Notes: a model not told the origin generated them from the letters alone. 64,000 bases of DNA from Sphingomonas sp. PP-F2F-A104-K0414 (GCF_004340945.1 NZ_SLYD01000007.1:166475-230474); one strand, 5' to 3'. Shown: positions 46,588 through 55,351, counted from the stretch's first letter. Made by a program: numbers and translations.

Positions 46588-48154
46588 CGGTGTCGCCTTC
46601 CTGAAGCGTGGCGAGCGGTACGGTGAAGTGGAACGCGGTGCCGCCGCTCGGCACGCCGTCCGCCCAGATCCGCCCGCCATGCGCCTCGACGATCGTCCGG
46701 CAGATCGACAGGCCGAGCCCCATGCCGTCCTCCTTGGTGGTGGCGAACGCTTCGAACAGGCGCGCGCGGACGTCGGTGTCGATGCCCGTGCCGGTGTCGG
46801 CGACGGTGATCTGCATCCACCCCTCGCGCTCGGACGCGGTGGCGATCGATAGCGTCCGGATCGGCGAGGCGGCCATCGACTGGATCGCGTTGCGGATGAG
46901 GTTGACCAGTACCTGCTGGATCTGGATGCGGTCGACGCGGACCAGGGCCGGGCTTGGCGATGCCCTGTTGACGACAGTGATGCCCGCCTCGTGCGCGCCG
47001 AGCAGACCGAGACTGGTCGCTTCCTCGACGAGCAGGTCGAGCGCTTCGTCGCGGAACCCGGTATCGCCGCCATCGACGAACGCGCGCAGCCGGCGGACGA
47101 TCGTGCCGGCCCTGAGCGACTGTGCCGCCGCCAGTTCCAGCGCTTCCGCGACGTCGGCCAGGAGCGGGGCCAGTACCGGATCGTCGCCGTCGGCGATCAT
47201 CGCGTGCGTCGCTTCGAGGTAGTTGGCGATCGCGGTCAGCGGTTGGTTGATCTCGTGCGCCAGCGTCGACGCCATCGTCCCCATCGCGCTGACGCGGGAG
47301 ACGTGGATGAGCTCAGACTGGAGTTCCTGCAACCGGCGTTCGGTCGCGTGGCGGTTGGTGAGATCGCGGATGAAGCCCGTGAAGATCCGTTCGCCGCCGA
47401 TCGACGCCTCGCCGACCGCGAGTTCGATCGGGAACGTCTCGCCGCCTTTGCGCATCGCGCGTTCGAGGCGGACATTACCGATCACGTGGCGCTCGCCGGT
47501 TTGGCGGTACTTCCGGAGGTGCGCATCGTGGTCGCGCGCCTCGGTCTGCGGCATCAGCATCGCGACGTTCTGGCCGATCACTTCGCTCGCCGCATAGCCG
47601 AAGACGAGTTCGGCGGCGGCGCTGAACGAGGCGACGATGCCGTTCTCGTTCATCACGATCATCGCGTCGGGAACGGTGTTGAGAATCGAGCGGAGGTGAT
47701 GTTCGCGCCGCACGATCGCGGCCTCGGCGGCCTTTTCATGCGTGATGTCGCGGATCACCTTGCCGAACCCGCGCAGCGCGCCGGCGTCGTCGTGGAGCGC
47801 GGTGATCGTGACGTGCGCGAGGAATTCGGAGCCGTCCTTGCGGACCCGCCAGCTTTCTTCCTCGACCCGGCCATCGCAGTGCGCGCGGGCGAGGTCGGCG
47901 GCGGGTTTGCCTGCGGCGATATCGTCGGCGGGGTAGAAGATCGCGAAATCGCGGCCGATGATCTCCGCCTCGGCCCAGCCCTTGATCCGTTCCGCACCGC
48001 GGTTCCAGATCGTGACGCGGCCGCTGCGGTCGAGCATGTAGATTGCGTAGGTGGTCGCGCCGTCGATCAGCAGCCCGAGTTCCTCCGCCAGCATCGCATC
48101 GCCGCGCGCCACCGCCTGGGGGTCGGTCTCGTGCGGCGACTGCGACGCGATCAT
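46580..48154 (-). CDS. fixL: FixL-type PAS sensor histidine kinase
   Basis: 524 residues from ATG 48154; an earlier ATG at 48277 gives 565 residues and neither has a clear ribosome site. No transmembrane segment, so cytosolic. PAS A about 25-140 (ATTYAIYMLDRSGRVTIWNR), PAS B about 150-265. PAS B closely resembles the FixL heme domain: proximal His209 in EARDHDAHLRKYRQTGERHVIG, and Arg235 in AMRKGGETFPIELAVGEASI at the place of the distal Arg of rhizobial FixL; the other heme-pocket Arg is His. Kinase core: phospho-acceptor His300 (TLAHEINQPL), N box (VLVNLIRNAIQSM), DTGTGID and GMGLGLS. Predicted oxygen sensor. Confidence 0.9.
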   Translation of the reverse strand: MIASQSPHETDPQAVARGDAMLAEELGLLIDGATTYAIYMLDRSGRVTIWNRGAERIKGWAEAEIIGRDFAIFYPADDIAAGKPAADLARAHCDGRVEEESWRVRKDGSEFLAHVTITALHDDAGALRGFGKVIRDITHEKAAEAAIVRREHHLRSILNTVPDAMIVMNENGIVASFSAAAELVFGYAASEVIGQNVAMLMPQTEARDHDAHLRKYRQTGERHVIGNVRLERAMRKGGETFPIELAVGEASIGGERIFTGFIRDLTNRHATERRLQELQSELIHVSRVSAMGTMASTLAHEINQPLTAIANYLEATHAMIADGDDPVLAPLLADVAEALELAAAQSLRAGTIVRRLRAFVDGGDTGFRDEALDLLVEEATSLGLLGAHEAGITVVNRASPSPALVRVDRIQIQQVLVNLIRNAIQSMAASPIRTLSIATASEREGWMQITVADTGTGIDTDVRARLFEAFATTKEDGMGLGLSICRTIVEAHGGRIWADGVPSGGTAFHFTVPLATLQEGDTDV

Positions 48155-48278
48155 GCGGGCGGTGCGGTGGCTCGGGGGGCGCAAAGGCAAATCATCGAGA
48201 CGCGGGCCTTGTTCGACACACTGATCCGATCCGTCGGGGGGCAAGACTTCGACGCCCGCGTTCGGAACATGACGCATG

Positions 48279-48413
48279 TTAAGCCAAGGATCCGCTATAT
48301 GCTAATAGTCCTTCGATGATCGCGACGATCGACAGGATCGTGCCGCCGACGACTATCCTTCGGTTTGCGGTTACGACCGGGCCGAAATACTTGCGGATCG
48401 CGTGGCCCGTCAT
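48279..48413 (-). CDS. 44-residue single-span membrane peptide
   Basis: ATG 48413 to TAA 48279. A basic N-terminus (HAIRKYFGPVVTANRR) is followed by one hydrophobic span (IVVGGTILSIVAIIEGLLAY). The ATG lies three bases after the universal stress protein stop and the TAA lies just before the longest fixL start, so it sits inside a USP-peptide-fixL-fixJ transcript. Too short for routine gene calling. I do not recognise a family; a small membrane subunit or a stress peptide are possibilities. Confidence 0.55.
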   Translation of the reverse strand: MTGHAIRKYFGPVVTANRRIVVGGTILSIVAIIEGLLAYSGSLA

Positions 48414-48416
48414 GGC

Positions 48417-49235
48417 TCAGTGCGACAGCAACGTGCAGCGCCGGTCGCGCAGCAGCAGGTCGCGGGTGACGCCGCCGAACGCCCATTCGCGGATCCGGCT
48501 GTGGCCATAGGCGCCCGCGACGACGAGGTCGGCCTCGATCTCGTCGGCGATTGTGGCGAGCGTGTCGATGCTGGTGTGCTTCATCCGCGCGACGATCTTG
48601 TCCGCGTCGACGCCGTGGCGCGCGAGCCAGGCAGCGACATCGTCGATCGGCTTCCGCGCCTCGATCGCGTCGATTGAGACTTCGACGATCACGACGCGGT
48701 CCGCGGCCTGGAGCATCGGCAGCGCATCGGCGATCGCGCGGCGGCATTCGCGCGTGTCGGTCCACGCGACCAGGATGGTCGCGAAGCGCGCGGTGGTGGC
48801 GCCATCAGGAACGACCAGTATCGGGCGGCCGGCGCGCAGGATCAGGTCGCCGGTGTCGGCGTGCGTCGCGAGGTCGGCGAAGCCCGGCCCGGCGCTGGTG
48901 ATGACGAGATCGGCGGACCGCGCATGCTCGGCGACGACATGCGCGACGTTGACGAGCGTCGGGATCGAGCGCCAGTCGAGCACATGCCGCGCGAGCCGTT
49001 CGTGCGCGTGAAACTCGGTCTTCGCGCGGGCGAGTTCGCCGGCGACGATATCGCGCTCGATCACCGCATATTCGCCACCGAGATAGCCGTCGCACGTGCC
49101 GATCTGGACCGGCTGGCAGGCGGCGATGCCGATCACCGCGGCATCGTACTGGTCGGCGAGGGTCGCGGCGACGTCGAGCAGGGCGGCGTTGGGACGGCCG
49201 CCATCGAGATGCACCATCAGGGTCGAATAGGTCAT
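48417..49235 (-). CDS. Tandem-domain universal stress protein
   Basis: 272 residues containing two UspA-like domains. First: STLMVHLDGGRPNAALLDVAATLADQYDAAVIGIAA through ADLVITSAGPGF. Second: ATILVAWTDTRECRRAIADALPMLQAADRVVIVEV ending in ADLVVAGAYGHSRIREWAFGGVTRDLL, which has the GxxGHSR-type ATP-binding block. Universal stress proteins are often induced on oxygen limitation. The true ATG at 49235 follows GGGAGA; upstream codons are not needed. Divergent from the BON gene with two FixJ-box-like sites in the gap. Confidence 0.88.
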   Translation of the reverse strand: MTYSTLMVHLDGGRPNAALLDVAATLADQYDAAVIGIAACQPVQIGTCDGYLGGEYAVIERDIVAGELARAKTEFHAHERLARHVLDWRSIPTLVNVAHVVAEHARSADLVITSAGPGFADLATHADTGDLILRAGRPILVVPDGATTARFATILVAWTDTRECRRAIADALPMLQAADRVVIVEVSIDAIEARKPIDDVAAWLARHGVDADKIVARMKHTSIDTLATIADEIEADLVVAGAYGHSRIREWAFGGVTRDLLLRDRRCTLLSH

Positions 49236-49291
49236 GCGCGGTCTCCCTCTTTCGCCGAGCTTTCGGCGTTTGGGAGGATGCGGGAAAGGAT

Positions 49292-49329
49292 CGGGAAGTA
49301 CGCAGTCGGGCGGCATGCGTAGTTCCCGA
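49292..49329. promoter_or_regulatory. Pair of inverted FixJ-box-like sites
   Basis: CGGGAAGTACGCA (49292-49304) and TGCGTAGTTCCCG (49316-49328) are complementary except one position and are separated by 11 bases. Each arm resembles the FixJ target GTACGTAGTTTCCC. One arm faces the universal stress protein gene, the other the BON gene. Confidence 0.6.
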
Positions 49330-49408
49330 CGCTGTCGGTGATCGGCCATATCGATAGGCTCGCGATCATCGGCTCGGGCCTTTTCCGCGCTGTTCTCAGG
49401 AGCCTGTC

Positions 49409-50059
49409 ATGTCCCACGACGCAAGATTGCAGAAAGCCGTGCTCGCCGAACTCAACTGGGATCCGAGCGTACCCGCCGGGCATATCGGCGTCACCGCGAA
49501 CAATGGCGTCGTCACGCTCAGCGGCCACGCCGGCAGCTATGCGGCGAAATATGCCGCCGAACGCGCCGCTGCGCGCGTCGACGGCGTCAAGGCGGTCGCC
49601 GAGGAGATCGAGGTGCAGCTGGAGGACCGCTTCAAGCGCGGCGACGAGGCGATCGCCAGCGCGATCGTCGAGCGGCTCTCCTGGGATACGACCGTGCCGC
49701 ACGACAGCGTCAAGGCGCAGGTCGAGGACGGCTGGGTGAGCCTGCGCGGCGAGGTGCGCTGGCATTTCCAGAAGGATGCGGCCGAGGCGGCGGTGCGGAC
49801 GCTTGCGGGCGTGGTCGGCGTGATCAACCACATCGTGCTGAAATCGCGAGTCGACGTCACCGACGTCAGTAACGACATCCGCACCGCGCTGCACCGGTCA
49901 TGGTTCTTCGACGGCGACACGATCAAGGTGTCGGTCGATGGCGGCACGGTGCGGCTCACCGGATCGGTCGACTCCCCGCACGATCGGATAGTCGCCGAGC
50001 GCACCGCCTGGGCGGCGCCGGGCGCGGTGAAGGTCGAGAACATGCTCGAGATCGCCTGA
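49409..50059 (+). CDS. Three-domain BON protein
   Basis: 216 residues built of three BON units of about 65-70 residues: LNWDPSVPAGHIGVTANNGV..., LSWDTTVPHDSVKAQVEDGWVSLRGEV... and LHRSWFFDGDTIKVSVDGGTVRLTGSV. BON domains bind phospholipid or ligands and are found in osmotic and stress proteins. No signal peptide is visible, so it probably acts in the cytosol or at the inner face of the membrane. The downstream VIT gene begins at the next base, so they are co-transcribed. Confidence 0.88.
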   Translation: MSHDARLQKAVLAELNWDPSVPAGHIGVTANNGVVTLSGHAGSYAAKYAAERAAARVDGVKAVAEEIEVQLEDRFKRGDEAIASAIVERLSWDTTVPHDSVKAQVEDGWVSLRGEVRWHFQKDAAEAAVRTLAGVVGVINHIVLKSRVDVTDVSNDIRTALHRSWFFDGDTIKVSVDGGTVRLTGSVDSPHDRIVAERTAWAAPGAVKVENMLEIA

Positions 50060-50761
50060 GTGCGCGCGCTGTCGTCGCACCGCGAACGCCACGTCACCGA
50101 TCGGATCGGCTGGCTGCGCGCAGCGGTGCTCGGCGCCAATGACGGGATCGTCTCGACCGCGAGCCTGATCATTGGCGTCGCGGCGGCCGGTGGTCAGGTT
50201 GCTGCCATCGTCATCGCGGGAACGGCCGGTCTGGTCGCGGGTGCGATGTCGATGGCGGCGGGCGAATATGTCTCGGTCAGTGCGCAGGCCGATACCGAGA
50301 CCGCCGAACTCGCGCGCGAACGGCGCGAACTGACGGATGACCCGCGCGGCGAATTGGCCGAACTCGCCGCGCTCTACGCCGCCCGCGGGGTGGATGACGC
50401 CACCGCGGAAACGGTGGCGGCACAGTTGATGGCGAAGGATGCGCTCGGCGCGCACGCCCGCGACGAGCTGGACATCACGCCGGGTGCGCGGGCGCGTCCG
50501 GTCCAGGCGGCGTTCGCGTCGGCGGCGAGCTTCACGGTCGGTGCGGCGCTGCCGTTGCTGACCGTGTTCGTGGTTCCGTCCACCTCGCTTGTCAGGGCGG
50601 TTGCAGCGGGATCCTTGCTGTTTCTTGCCGTGCTCGGCGCTGTCGGCGCGAAGACCGGTGCGGCGGTCGTCTGGCGCGGGTTGGTACGCGTCACGTTCTG
50701 GGGTGCGTTCGCGATGGCGGTGACCGCGCTGATCGGTCGGCTGATCGGTGGCGCGGTGTAA
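50060..50761 (+). CDS. VIT1/CCC1-family membrane protein
   Basis: 233 residues, GTG start immediately after the BON stop. The family transports Fe2+ or Mn2+. Segments: AAVLGANDGIVSTASLIIGVAAAG, AGTAGLVAGAMSMAAGEYVSVSAQADTE (signature), then a helical metal-binding stretch (ELARERRELTDDPRGELAELAALYAARG) and three further membrane spans. The pairing with BON and stress genes suggests iron or manganese handling under low oxygen or stress; direction of transport is inferred from eukaryotic relatives. Confidence 0.9.
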   Translation: MRALSSHRERHVTDRIGWLRAAVLGANDGIVSTASLIIGVAAAGGQVAAIVIAGTAGLVAGAMSMAAGEYVSVSAQADTETAELARERRELTDDPRGELAELAALYAARGVDDATAETVAAQLMAKDALGAHARDELDITPGARARPVQAAFASAASFTVGAALPLLTVFVVPSTSLVRAVAAGSLLFLAVLGAVGAKTGAAVVWRGLVRVTFWGAFAMAVTALIGRLIGGAV

Positions 50762-50791
50762 CCCGCGCCGGGGTGCAGCGTGGCCTACATG

Positions 50792-52144
50792 CTAGCGAAG
50801 GCTTCCGATCGCCGGCTTTGCGACGACGCCACGGTGCATGACGAACGTCACGTGTTCGAGCTGCGCGACGTCGTTCAGCGGCGAGGTCGCCACGGCGATG
50901 ATATCCGCCGTCTTGCCGGGCGTGAGCGTGCCGATATCGTCGCGACCGAGCAGGTCGGCGGCGCCGACGGTGGCTGCCGCGATCGCCTGTGTCGGGGTGA
51001 GGCCGTTCTTTACCATCAGCGTGAACTCGGTCGCGTTGTCGCCATGCTTGGAGACACCGGTATCGGTCCCGAACGCGATCTTGACCCCGGCCGCATAGGC
51101 GCGGCGGTGGCTCGCGGCCATGGCGGCGGCGGCGGCCTCGGCCTTGACGATCGTGGCAGGCGGCAATGCGCCGCCGCGCGCCTGTGCGAGCGCGGCGACC
51201 GGCGCGATCTCGGTCGGCACCAGATACGCACCCTTCGTCTTGAACAGCCGGATCGTCTCGTCGTCGAGGAACGTGCCGTGCTCGATCGAATCGACGCCGG
51301 CTTCCAGCGCCGACCGGGTCCCCTCGGCAGCATGACTATGCGCGGCGACCTTGCGGCCGAGCGCATGCGCGGTCTCGATAATCGCGCGCATTTCCTCCGG
51401 TGTCATCGCCCGGCCCAGTCCGCCGCTGACGTTGGACAAGACACCCCCGGTCGCGGCGAATTTGATCACGCGCGCGCCCAGCGCAACCTGTGCCCGCACG
51501 GCGCGGCGACAATCGTCGGGACCATCGCACAGGTTCACCTCCCTGGCATGGACCATGTCGGCGAACTCCTCGGCGAGCCCGTTGCCGCCATCGCCATGCC
51601 CGCCGGTCACCGAGATCATCTCGCCGGCGTTGGTGATGCTCGGCCCCTCGACCGTGCCGGCGTCGATCGCATCACGCAGCGCGCGAATGCCGCGCGGGTC
51701 GCCGCCGAGATCGCGGACCGACGTGAAGCCTGCGGCCAATGTCGTCCGGGCGTTGGCGACGGCGGTCATCTCGTCGTCGAACCGATCGCGGTTGAGCGCC
51801 TCGAGCCGCGCCCGCATCGGATCGCCGCCGATACCCCAGAGATGAACGTGCATGTCGACCAGCCCCGGGAGCACGAACGCCGTCCGCAGATCGACCAGCG
51901 TTGCGCCCGGTTCGGGCGTGACAAAGCCATCGCGCACATCGACGACCTTGCCGTCGCGAACGATGATCGTGCTGTTGCCCCGCGGCGCCTGGCCTGGTCG
52001 ATCGAGCAGCGTTCCCGCCTGGATATAGGTTGTCGGCGATGGCTTGGCCTGACCCCATGCGGGTATCGCGATAGCCATCGATGCGGCCAGTGCGCTAGCC
52101 ACCGAGACTGTCGTTGCCAGACCGATCAGACGTATTTTTTTCAT
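50792..52144 (-). CDS. Exported metal-dependent amidohydrolase
   Basis: 450 residues from ATG 52144, six bases after GGGGGAG (an ATG two codons upstream touches that site). Signal peptide (LIGLATTVSVASALAASMAIA). Amidohydrolase superfamily of the imidazolonepropionase/prolidase type: VDMHVHLWG (HxH metal ligands), GFTSVRDLGGDP, ARVIKFAATGG (bridging Lys), VAAHSHAAEG, VDSIEHGTFLDD, IAFGTDTGV (Asp). Probably hydrolyses a dipeptide or cyclic amide in the periplasm; no link to the neighbouring sugar genes is evident. Confidence 0.86.
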   Translation of the reverse strand: MKKIRLIGLATTVSVASALAASMAIAIPAWGQAKPSPTTYIQAGTLLDRPGQAPRGNSTIIVRDGKVVDVRDGFVTPEPGATLVDLRTAFVLPGLVDMHVHLWGIGGDPMRARLEALNRDRFDDEMTAVANARTTLAAGFTSVRDLGGDPRGIRALRDAIDAGTVEGPSITNAGEMISVTGGHGDGGNGLAEEFADMVHAREVNLCDGPDDCRRAVRAQVALGARVIKFAATGGVLSNVSGGLGRAMTPEEMRAIIETAHALGRKVAAHSHAAEGTRSALEAGVDSIEHGTFLDDETIRLFKTKGAYLVPTEIAPVAALAQARGGALPPATIVKAEAAAAAMAASHRRAYAAGVKIAFGTDTGVSKHGDNATEFTLMVKNGLTPTQAIAAATVGAADLLGRDDIGTLTPGKTADIIAVATSPLNDVAQLEHVTFVMHRGVVAKPAIGSLR

Positions 52145-52320
52145 GGTCATCTCCCCCGTTGCGCCATGCTTGCCGAAGCGCGGCACGGCGGCAAGGGGGC
52201 ATCGCGCCGATATTGGGCTGCCGGTGACGTCTAGTCCGACAAGTTCCTATCATACGGTCTGCGGGTGACCGGCAGCGTAGCGGGGATGCACGGGTAAGAG
52301 ACCCCGAGCGACGGCGCGTG

Positions 52321-53106
52321 TCAGCGCGCCATCGCCAGCTTCGTATCCTCCAGTGCCAGATCGACCAGCGTCCGCATCGCCGCGCTGGCGCCGGCAGCAT
52401 CGCCTGCAGCGATCGCATCATAGACCAGCATGTGATCGGGGATCGGATTGCGGGGCAGGGCGCGCGCGCGCATCTTGAACTGGGTGGTCCAGTTGACCGC
52501 GGCGCCGATGCTCGCGCTCAACACGATCAACGCATCGTTGCGCGTCGCGGTCAGTATGGCATGGTGGAACTCGCGATCGGCAGCGCGACCGGCTTCGGTC
52601 GCCAGCGTCAGCCGCCGCATCGCCGCCAACGCATCCTTCATGAGCTTGAGGTCGGTTCGGTCGCGGCGCTCGGCTGCGAGCGCGGCGGCCGCCGGCTCGA
52701 CGATCGCGCGCAATTCGAACAGCCCACGGACGAACGCGATGTCGGGTTCGCCGGCAAACGCCCAGGCGAGCACGTCGGGATCGAGCAGGTTCCACCGGCT
52801 GCGCGGCAGGACGCGGGTGCCGATCTTCGGACGGCTTTCGACCAGTCCTTTGGCGGTCAGGACCTGCACCGCTTCGCGGTAGGCGCTGCGCGAGACGTCG
52901 AGCGTCTTCGAGAACTCGACCTCGCCCGACAAGGTATCGCCGGGCGCATACTCACCCGACAGGATCGCGGTGCCCAGCTTGTGCGCGACCGCCCCGTGCA
53001 ACCGGCGTCCCGTTCCTCGCCCGACGCGCGGCGTGATGACGTCGTCGGTCCCAGAACTGATCCCAGCGCCATCTTCAACACTGTCCACACCGTCAGTTGT
53101 CGTCAT
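52321..53106 (-). CDS. FadR/GntR-family regulator of the arabinose cluster
   Basis: 261 residues. Winged HTH at about 35-105 (LGTAILSGEYAPGDTLSGEVEFSKTLDVSRSAYREAVQVLTAKGLVE) and an FCD domain (VRGLFELRAIVEPAAAALAA, DREFHHAILTATRNDALIVL, DHMLVYDAIAAGDAAGASAAM). Divergent from the small peptide, AraD1-type, L-arabinose dehydrogenase and GH51 genes, which it probably represses in the absence of arabinose or a catabolite. ATG at 53106 selected; the frame is open upstream but runs into the neighbouring gene region. Confidence 0.86.
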   Translation of the reverse strand: MTTTDGVDSVEDGAGISSGTDDVITPRVGRGTGRRLHGAVAHKLGTAILSGEYAPGDTLSGEVEFSKTLDVSRSAYREAVQVLTAKGLVESRPKIGTRVLPRSRWNLLDPDVLAWAFAGEPDIAFVRGLFELRAIVEPAAAALAAERRDRTDLKLMKDALAAMRRLTLATEAGRAADREFHHAILTATRNDALIVLSASIGAAVNWTTQFKMRARALPRNPIPDHMLVYDAIAAGDAAGASAAMRTLVDLALEDTKLAMAR

Positions 53107-53214
53107 CGTGCCCGCTCCCAGCGCCAGACGTAACAGCCCGGCCCCGATCAAGGAACGACAAAGATTGCAAAAGCCAAACGGGGCTAATATGTCCGAGTAT
53201 AGGGGAGGGGCGCT

Positions 53215-53373
53215 ATGTCCGACAGCAACGAGAATGCGCACGTCCACGCGGCGACCGCCGGGCGGATCCTCGCGAACGGCTGGCCGACCGGTGGCGAGGT
53301 CGCGCGTGCAATTCTCCATGGCGGTGACGGCACCACCGCACCGCGGCTCATCGACGGCGTTCCCGCCAACTGA
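53215..53373 (+). CDS. 52-residue peptide at the head of the arabinose operon
   Basis: ATG 53215 lies just after GGGGAGGGG. The peptide has an HVHAATAGRILANGWPTGGE core and a C-terminus rich in Gly/Thr. It has no signal and no recognised domain. It begins the transcript that continues with the AraD1-type gene 56 bases later. Too short for default gene calling; strong ribosome site and position support it. It might be a regulatory leader or a small enzyme subunit. Confidence 0.5.
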   Translation: MSDSNENAHVHAATAGRILANGWPTGGEVARAILHGGDGTTAPRLIDGVPAN

Positions 53374-53429
53374 ATCGAAATATCGGGGACGAACCGTCGT
53401 AACGGCGTCCCGCTTAGGAGAGTAGAGTG

Positions 53430-54422
53430 ATGACTTTGCGCCTGTTGCAGCATGTTGGCGTCGATGGCACGCGATCGGTGATCGCCGGAACCGATGACGG
53501 TGCGGCGTTCGTCACCGGGGTCGACAGCGTCCGCGCGCTGGCCGAGCGCGCGATCGCAGCTGGCACCGATCTCGCCGGCGCAGTCGCCGCCTGCGGGACG
53601 GGCGACAGCGTCGACATCGCATCCGAACTCGCCGCGGGTCGCCTCACCTCGCCGATCGATCATGTCGATTCCGCGCACCTGATCATGACCGGCACCGGCC
53701 TGACGCATCTCGGCTCGGCCGAGGGGCGCGACAAGATGCACCGCGCCGCCGCGGATGCCGAAAAGCAGACCGATTCGATGCGGATGTTCCTCGAAGGCGT
53801 CGAGGGTGGAAAGCCAGCAGCGGGGACGCGCGGCCAGCAGCCCGAATGGTTCTACAAGGGCGATGGCTCGGGTCTCGTCGCACCCGGCGCGCCACTGACG
53901 ATGCCCGACTTCGCCGAGGATGGCGGCGAGGAGCCCGAGCTTGCCGGGATCTACCTGATCGGTCCCGACGGCACGCCGTTCCGCCTTGGTCTGTGTCTCG
54001 CCAACGAGTTCAGCGATCACGTCACCGAGCGTCACAACTATCTCTGGCTCGCGCATTCGAAGTTGCGCCAGGCGTCGCTAGGGCCCGAGCTGCTGGTCGG
54101 TACGCCGCCTCAGCATATCGAGGGTGCGAGCCGCATCCACCGCGACGGCGCGCTGTTGTGGGAAAAGCCGTTCCTGTCGGGCGAGGCGAACATGTCGCAC
54201 AGCATTGCCAACCTCGAGGCGCATCATTTCAAATATGATCTGTTCCGCCGTCCGGGCGACGTCCACGTCCATTTCTTCGGCACAGCCACGCTGTCGTTCG
54301 CTGACGGCGTGACGACGCGTGAAGGAGATGTGTTCGAGATCGAGGCGGCGCCGTTCACGCTGCCTTTGCGCAACACGCTGACCAAGGCCGCGCCGCAGCC
54401 CGTCGTCGTGAAGGCGCTCTGA
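53430..54422 (+). CDS. AraD1-type fumarylacetoacetase-superfamily protein
   Basis: 330 residues from ATG 53430 (AGGAG nine bases upstream). FAH superfamily metal pocket in the middle and C-terminal part: HVDSAHLIMTGTGLTHLGSA, GDGSGLVAPGAPLTMPDFAE, GGEEPELAGIYLIGPDGTP, LCLANEFSDHVTERHNYLWLA, SGEANMSHSIANLEAHHFK. Related to AraD1/GguC proteins found next to oxidative L-arabinose and galactose genes; a dehydratase or hydrolase step on 2-keto-3-deoxy-arabinonate is plausible but not fixed. Three bases separate it from the L-arabinose dehydrogenase gene. Confidence 0.83.
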   Translation: MTLRLLQHVGVDGTRSVIAGTDDGAAFVTGVDSVRALAERAIAAGTDLAGAVAACGTGDSVDIASELAAGRLTSPIDHVDSAHLIMTGTGLTHLGSAEGRDKMHRAAADAEKQTDSMRMFLEGVEGGKPAAGTRGQQPEWFYKGDGSGLVAPGAPLTMPDFAEDGGEEPELAGIYLIGPDGTPFRLGLCLANEFSDHVTERHNYLWLAHSKLRQASLGPELLVGTPPQHIEGASRIHRDGALLWEKPFLSGEANMSHSIANLEAHHFKYDLFRRPGDVHVHFFGTATLSFADGVTTREGDVFEIEAAPFTLPLRNTLTKAAPQPVVVKAL

Positions 54423-54424
54423 TC

Positions 54425-55351
54425 GTGGCTGCTATCAAGATCGCAGTCGTCGGCATGGGCAAGATTGCCCGCGACCAGCATCTACCCTCGATCGCCGGAA
54501 ACGCCGATTTCGCGTTCGTCGCCAGCGTCAGCCCGCGCGATCCGGGCGTCGAGGGTGTCGTCAACTTCAAATCGCTGGAGGCGTTGCTCGCCGATGGTCC
54601 GGCGATCGACGCGATCGCGCTCTGCACGCCGCCACAGGTGCGCTACGAGTTGGCCTCCATGGCGCTCGCTAAGCGCGTGCACGTCTTCCTCGAAAAGCCG
54701 CCCGGCGCGACGCTGGCGGAGGTCGATGCACTCGAAGCCCAGGCTGCCGAGACGGGAACGACGCTGTTCGCCGGCTGGCATTCGCGGTTCGCAGCGGGGG
54801 TCGCGCCGGCCAAGGCCTGGCTCGCCGAGCGTAAGATCGAGCGCGTGTCGATCGTCTGGCGCGAGGACGTTCGCGTCTGGCATCCGGGGCAGGCGTGGAT
54901 CTGGGAGCCGGGCGGGCTCGGCGTGTTCGATCCCGGCATCAACGCGCTGTCGATCGCGACCGAAATCCTGCCGCAGCCCTTCTTCCTGACCGCCGCGACG
55001 CTGTCGACGCCCGCCAACCGCGCCGCGCCGATCGCCGCCGACCTGACCTTCCGCAGCGCTGCGGGTACGCCGATCAGCATGGATCTCGATTGGCGCCAGA
55101 CCGGCCCGCAGAGCTGGGACATCACCGTCGAGACCGACGCCGGTACGCTCAGCCTCGCCAAGGGCGGCGCGGTGCTCACCCTGCCGAGCGGCACGGTGCA
55201 TAACGACGACGAGGAATATCCCGGCCTCTACACCCGCTTCGCCTCGCTGATCCGCGGCGGCCGAAGCGAAGTCGATACGACCCCGTTCACACTCGTCGCC
55301 GACGCATTCCTGCGCGGCACCCGCACATCCGTGGAGGCTTTCGATGATTGA
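54425..55351 (+). CDS. L-arabinose 1-dehydrogenase, Gfo/Idh/MocA family
   Basis: 308 residues, GTG start. Rossmann motif IAVVGMGKIARDQHLPSI, catalytic Lys in HVFLEKPPGATLAEVDAL, AGWHSRFAAG, then ARVSIVWREDVRVWHPGQAWIWEPGGLGVFDPGINAL. It closely fits the L-arabinose 1-dehydrogenase type characterised in Azospirillum brasilense, which oxidises L-arabinose (and D-galactose) at C1 with NAD(P). Sits between AraD1 and the GH51 gene, whose start overlaps its stop; a D-galactose 1-dehydrogenase is the alternative. Confidence 0.85.
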   Translation: MAAIKIAVVGMGKIARDQHLPSIAGNADFAFVASVSPRDPGVEGVVNFKSLEALLADGPAIDAIALCTPPQVRYELASMALAKRVHVFLEKPPGATLAEVDALEAQAAETGTTLFAGWHSRFAAGVAPAKAWLAERKIERVSIVWREDVRVWHPGQAWIWEPGGLGVFDPGINALSIATEILPQPFFLTAATLSTPANRAAPIAADLTFRSAAGTPISMDLDWRQTGPQSWDITVETDAGTLSLAKGGAVLTLPSGTVHNDDEEYPGLYTRFASLIRGGRSEVDTTPFTLVADAFLRGTRTSVEAFDD

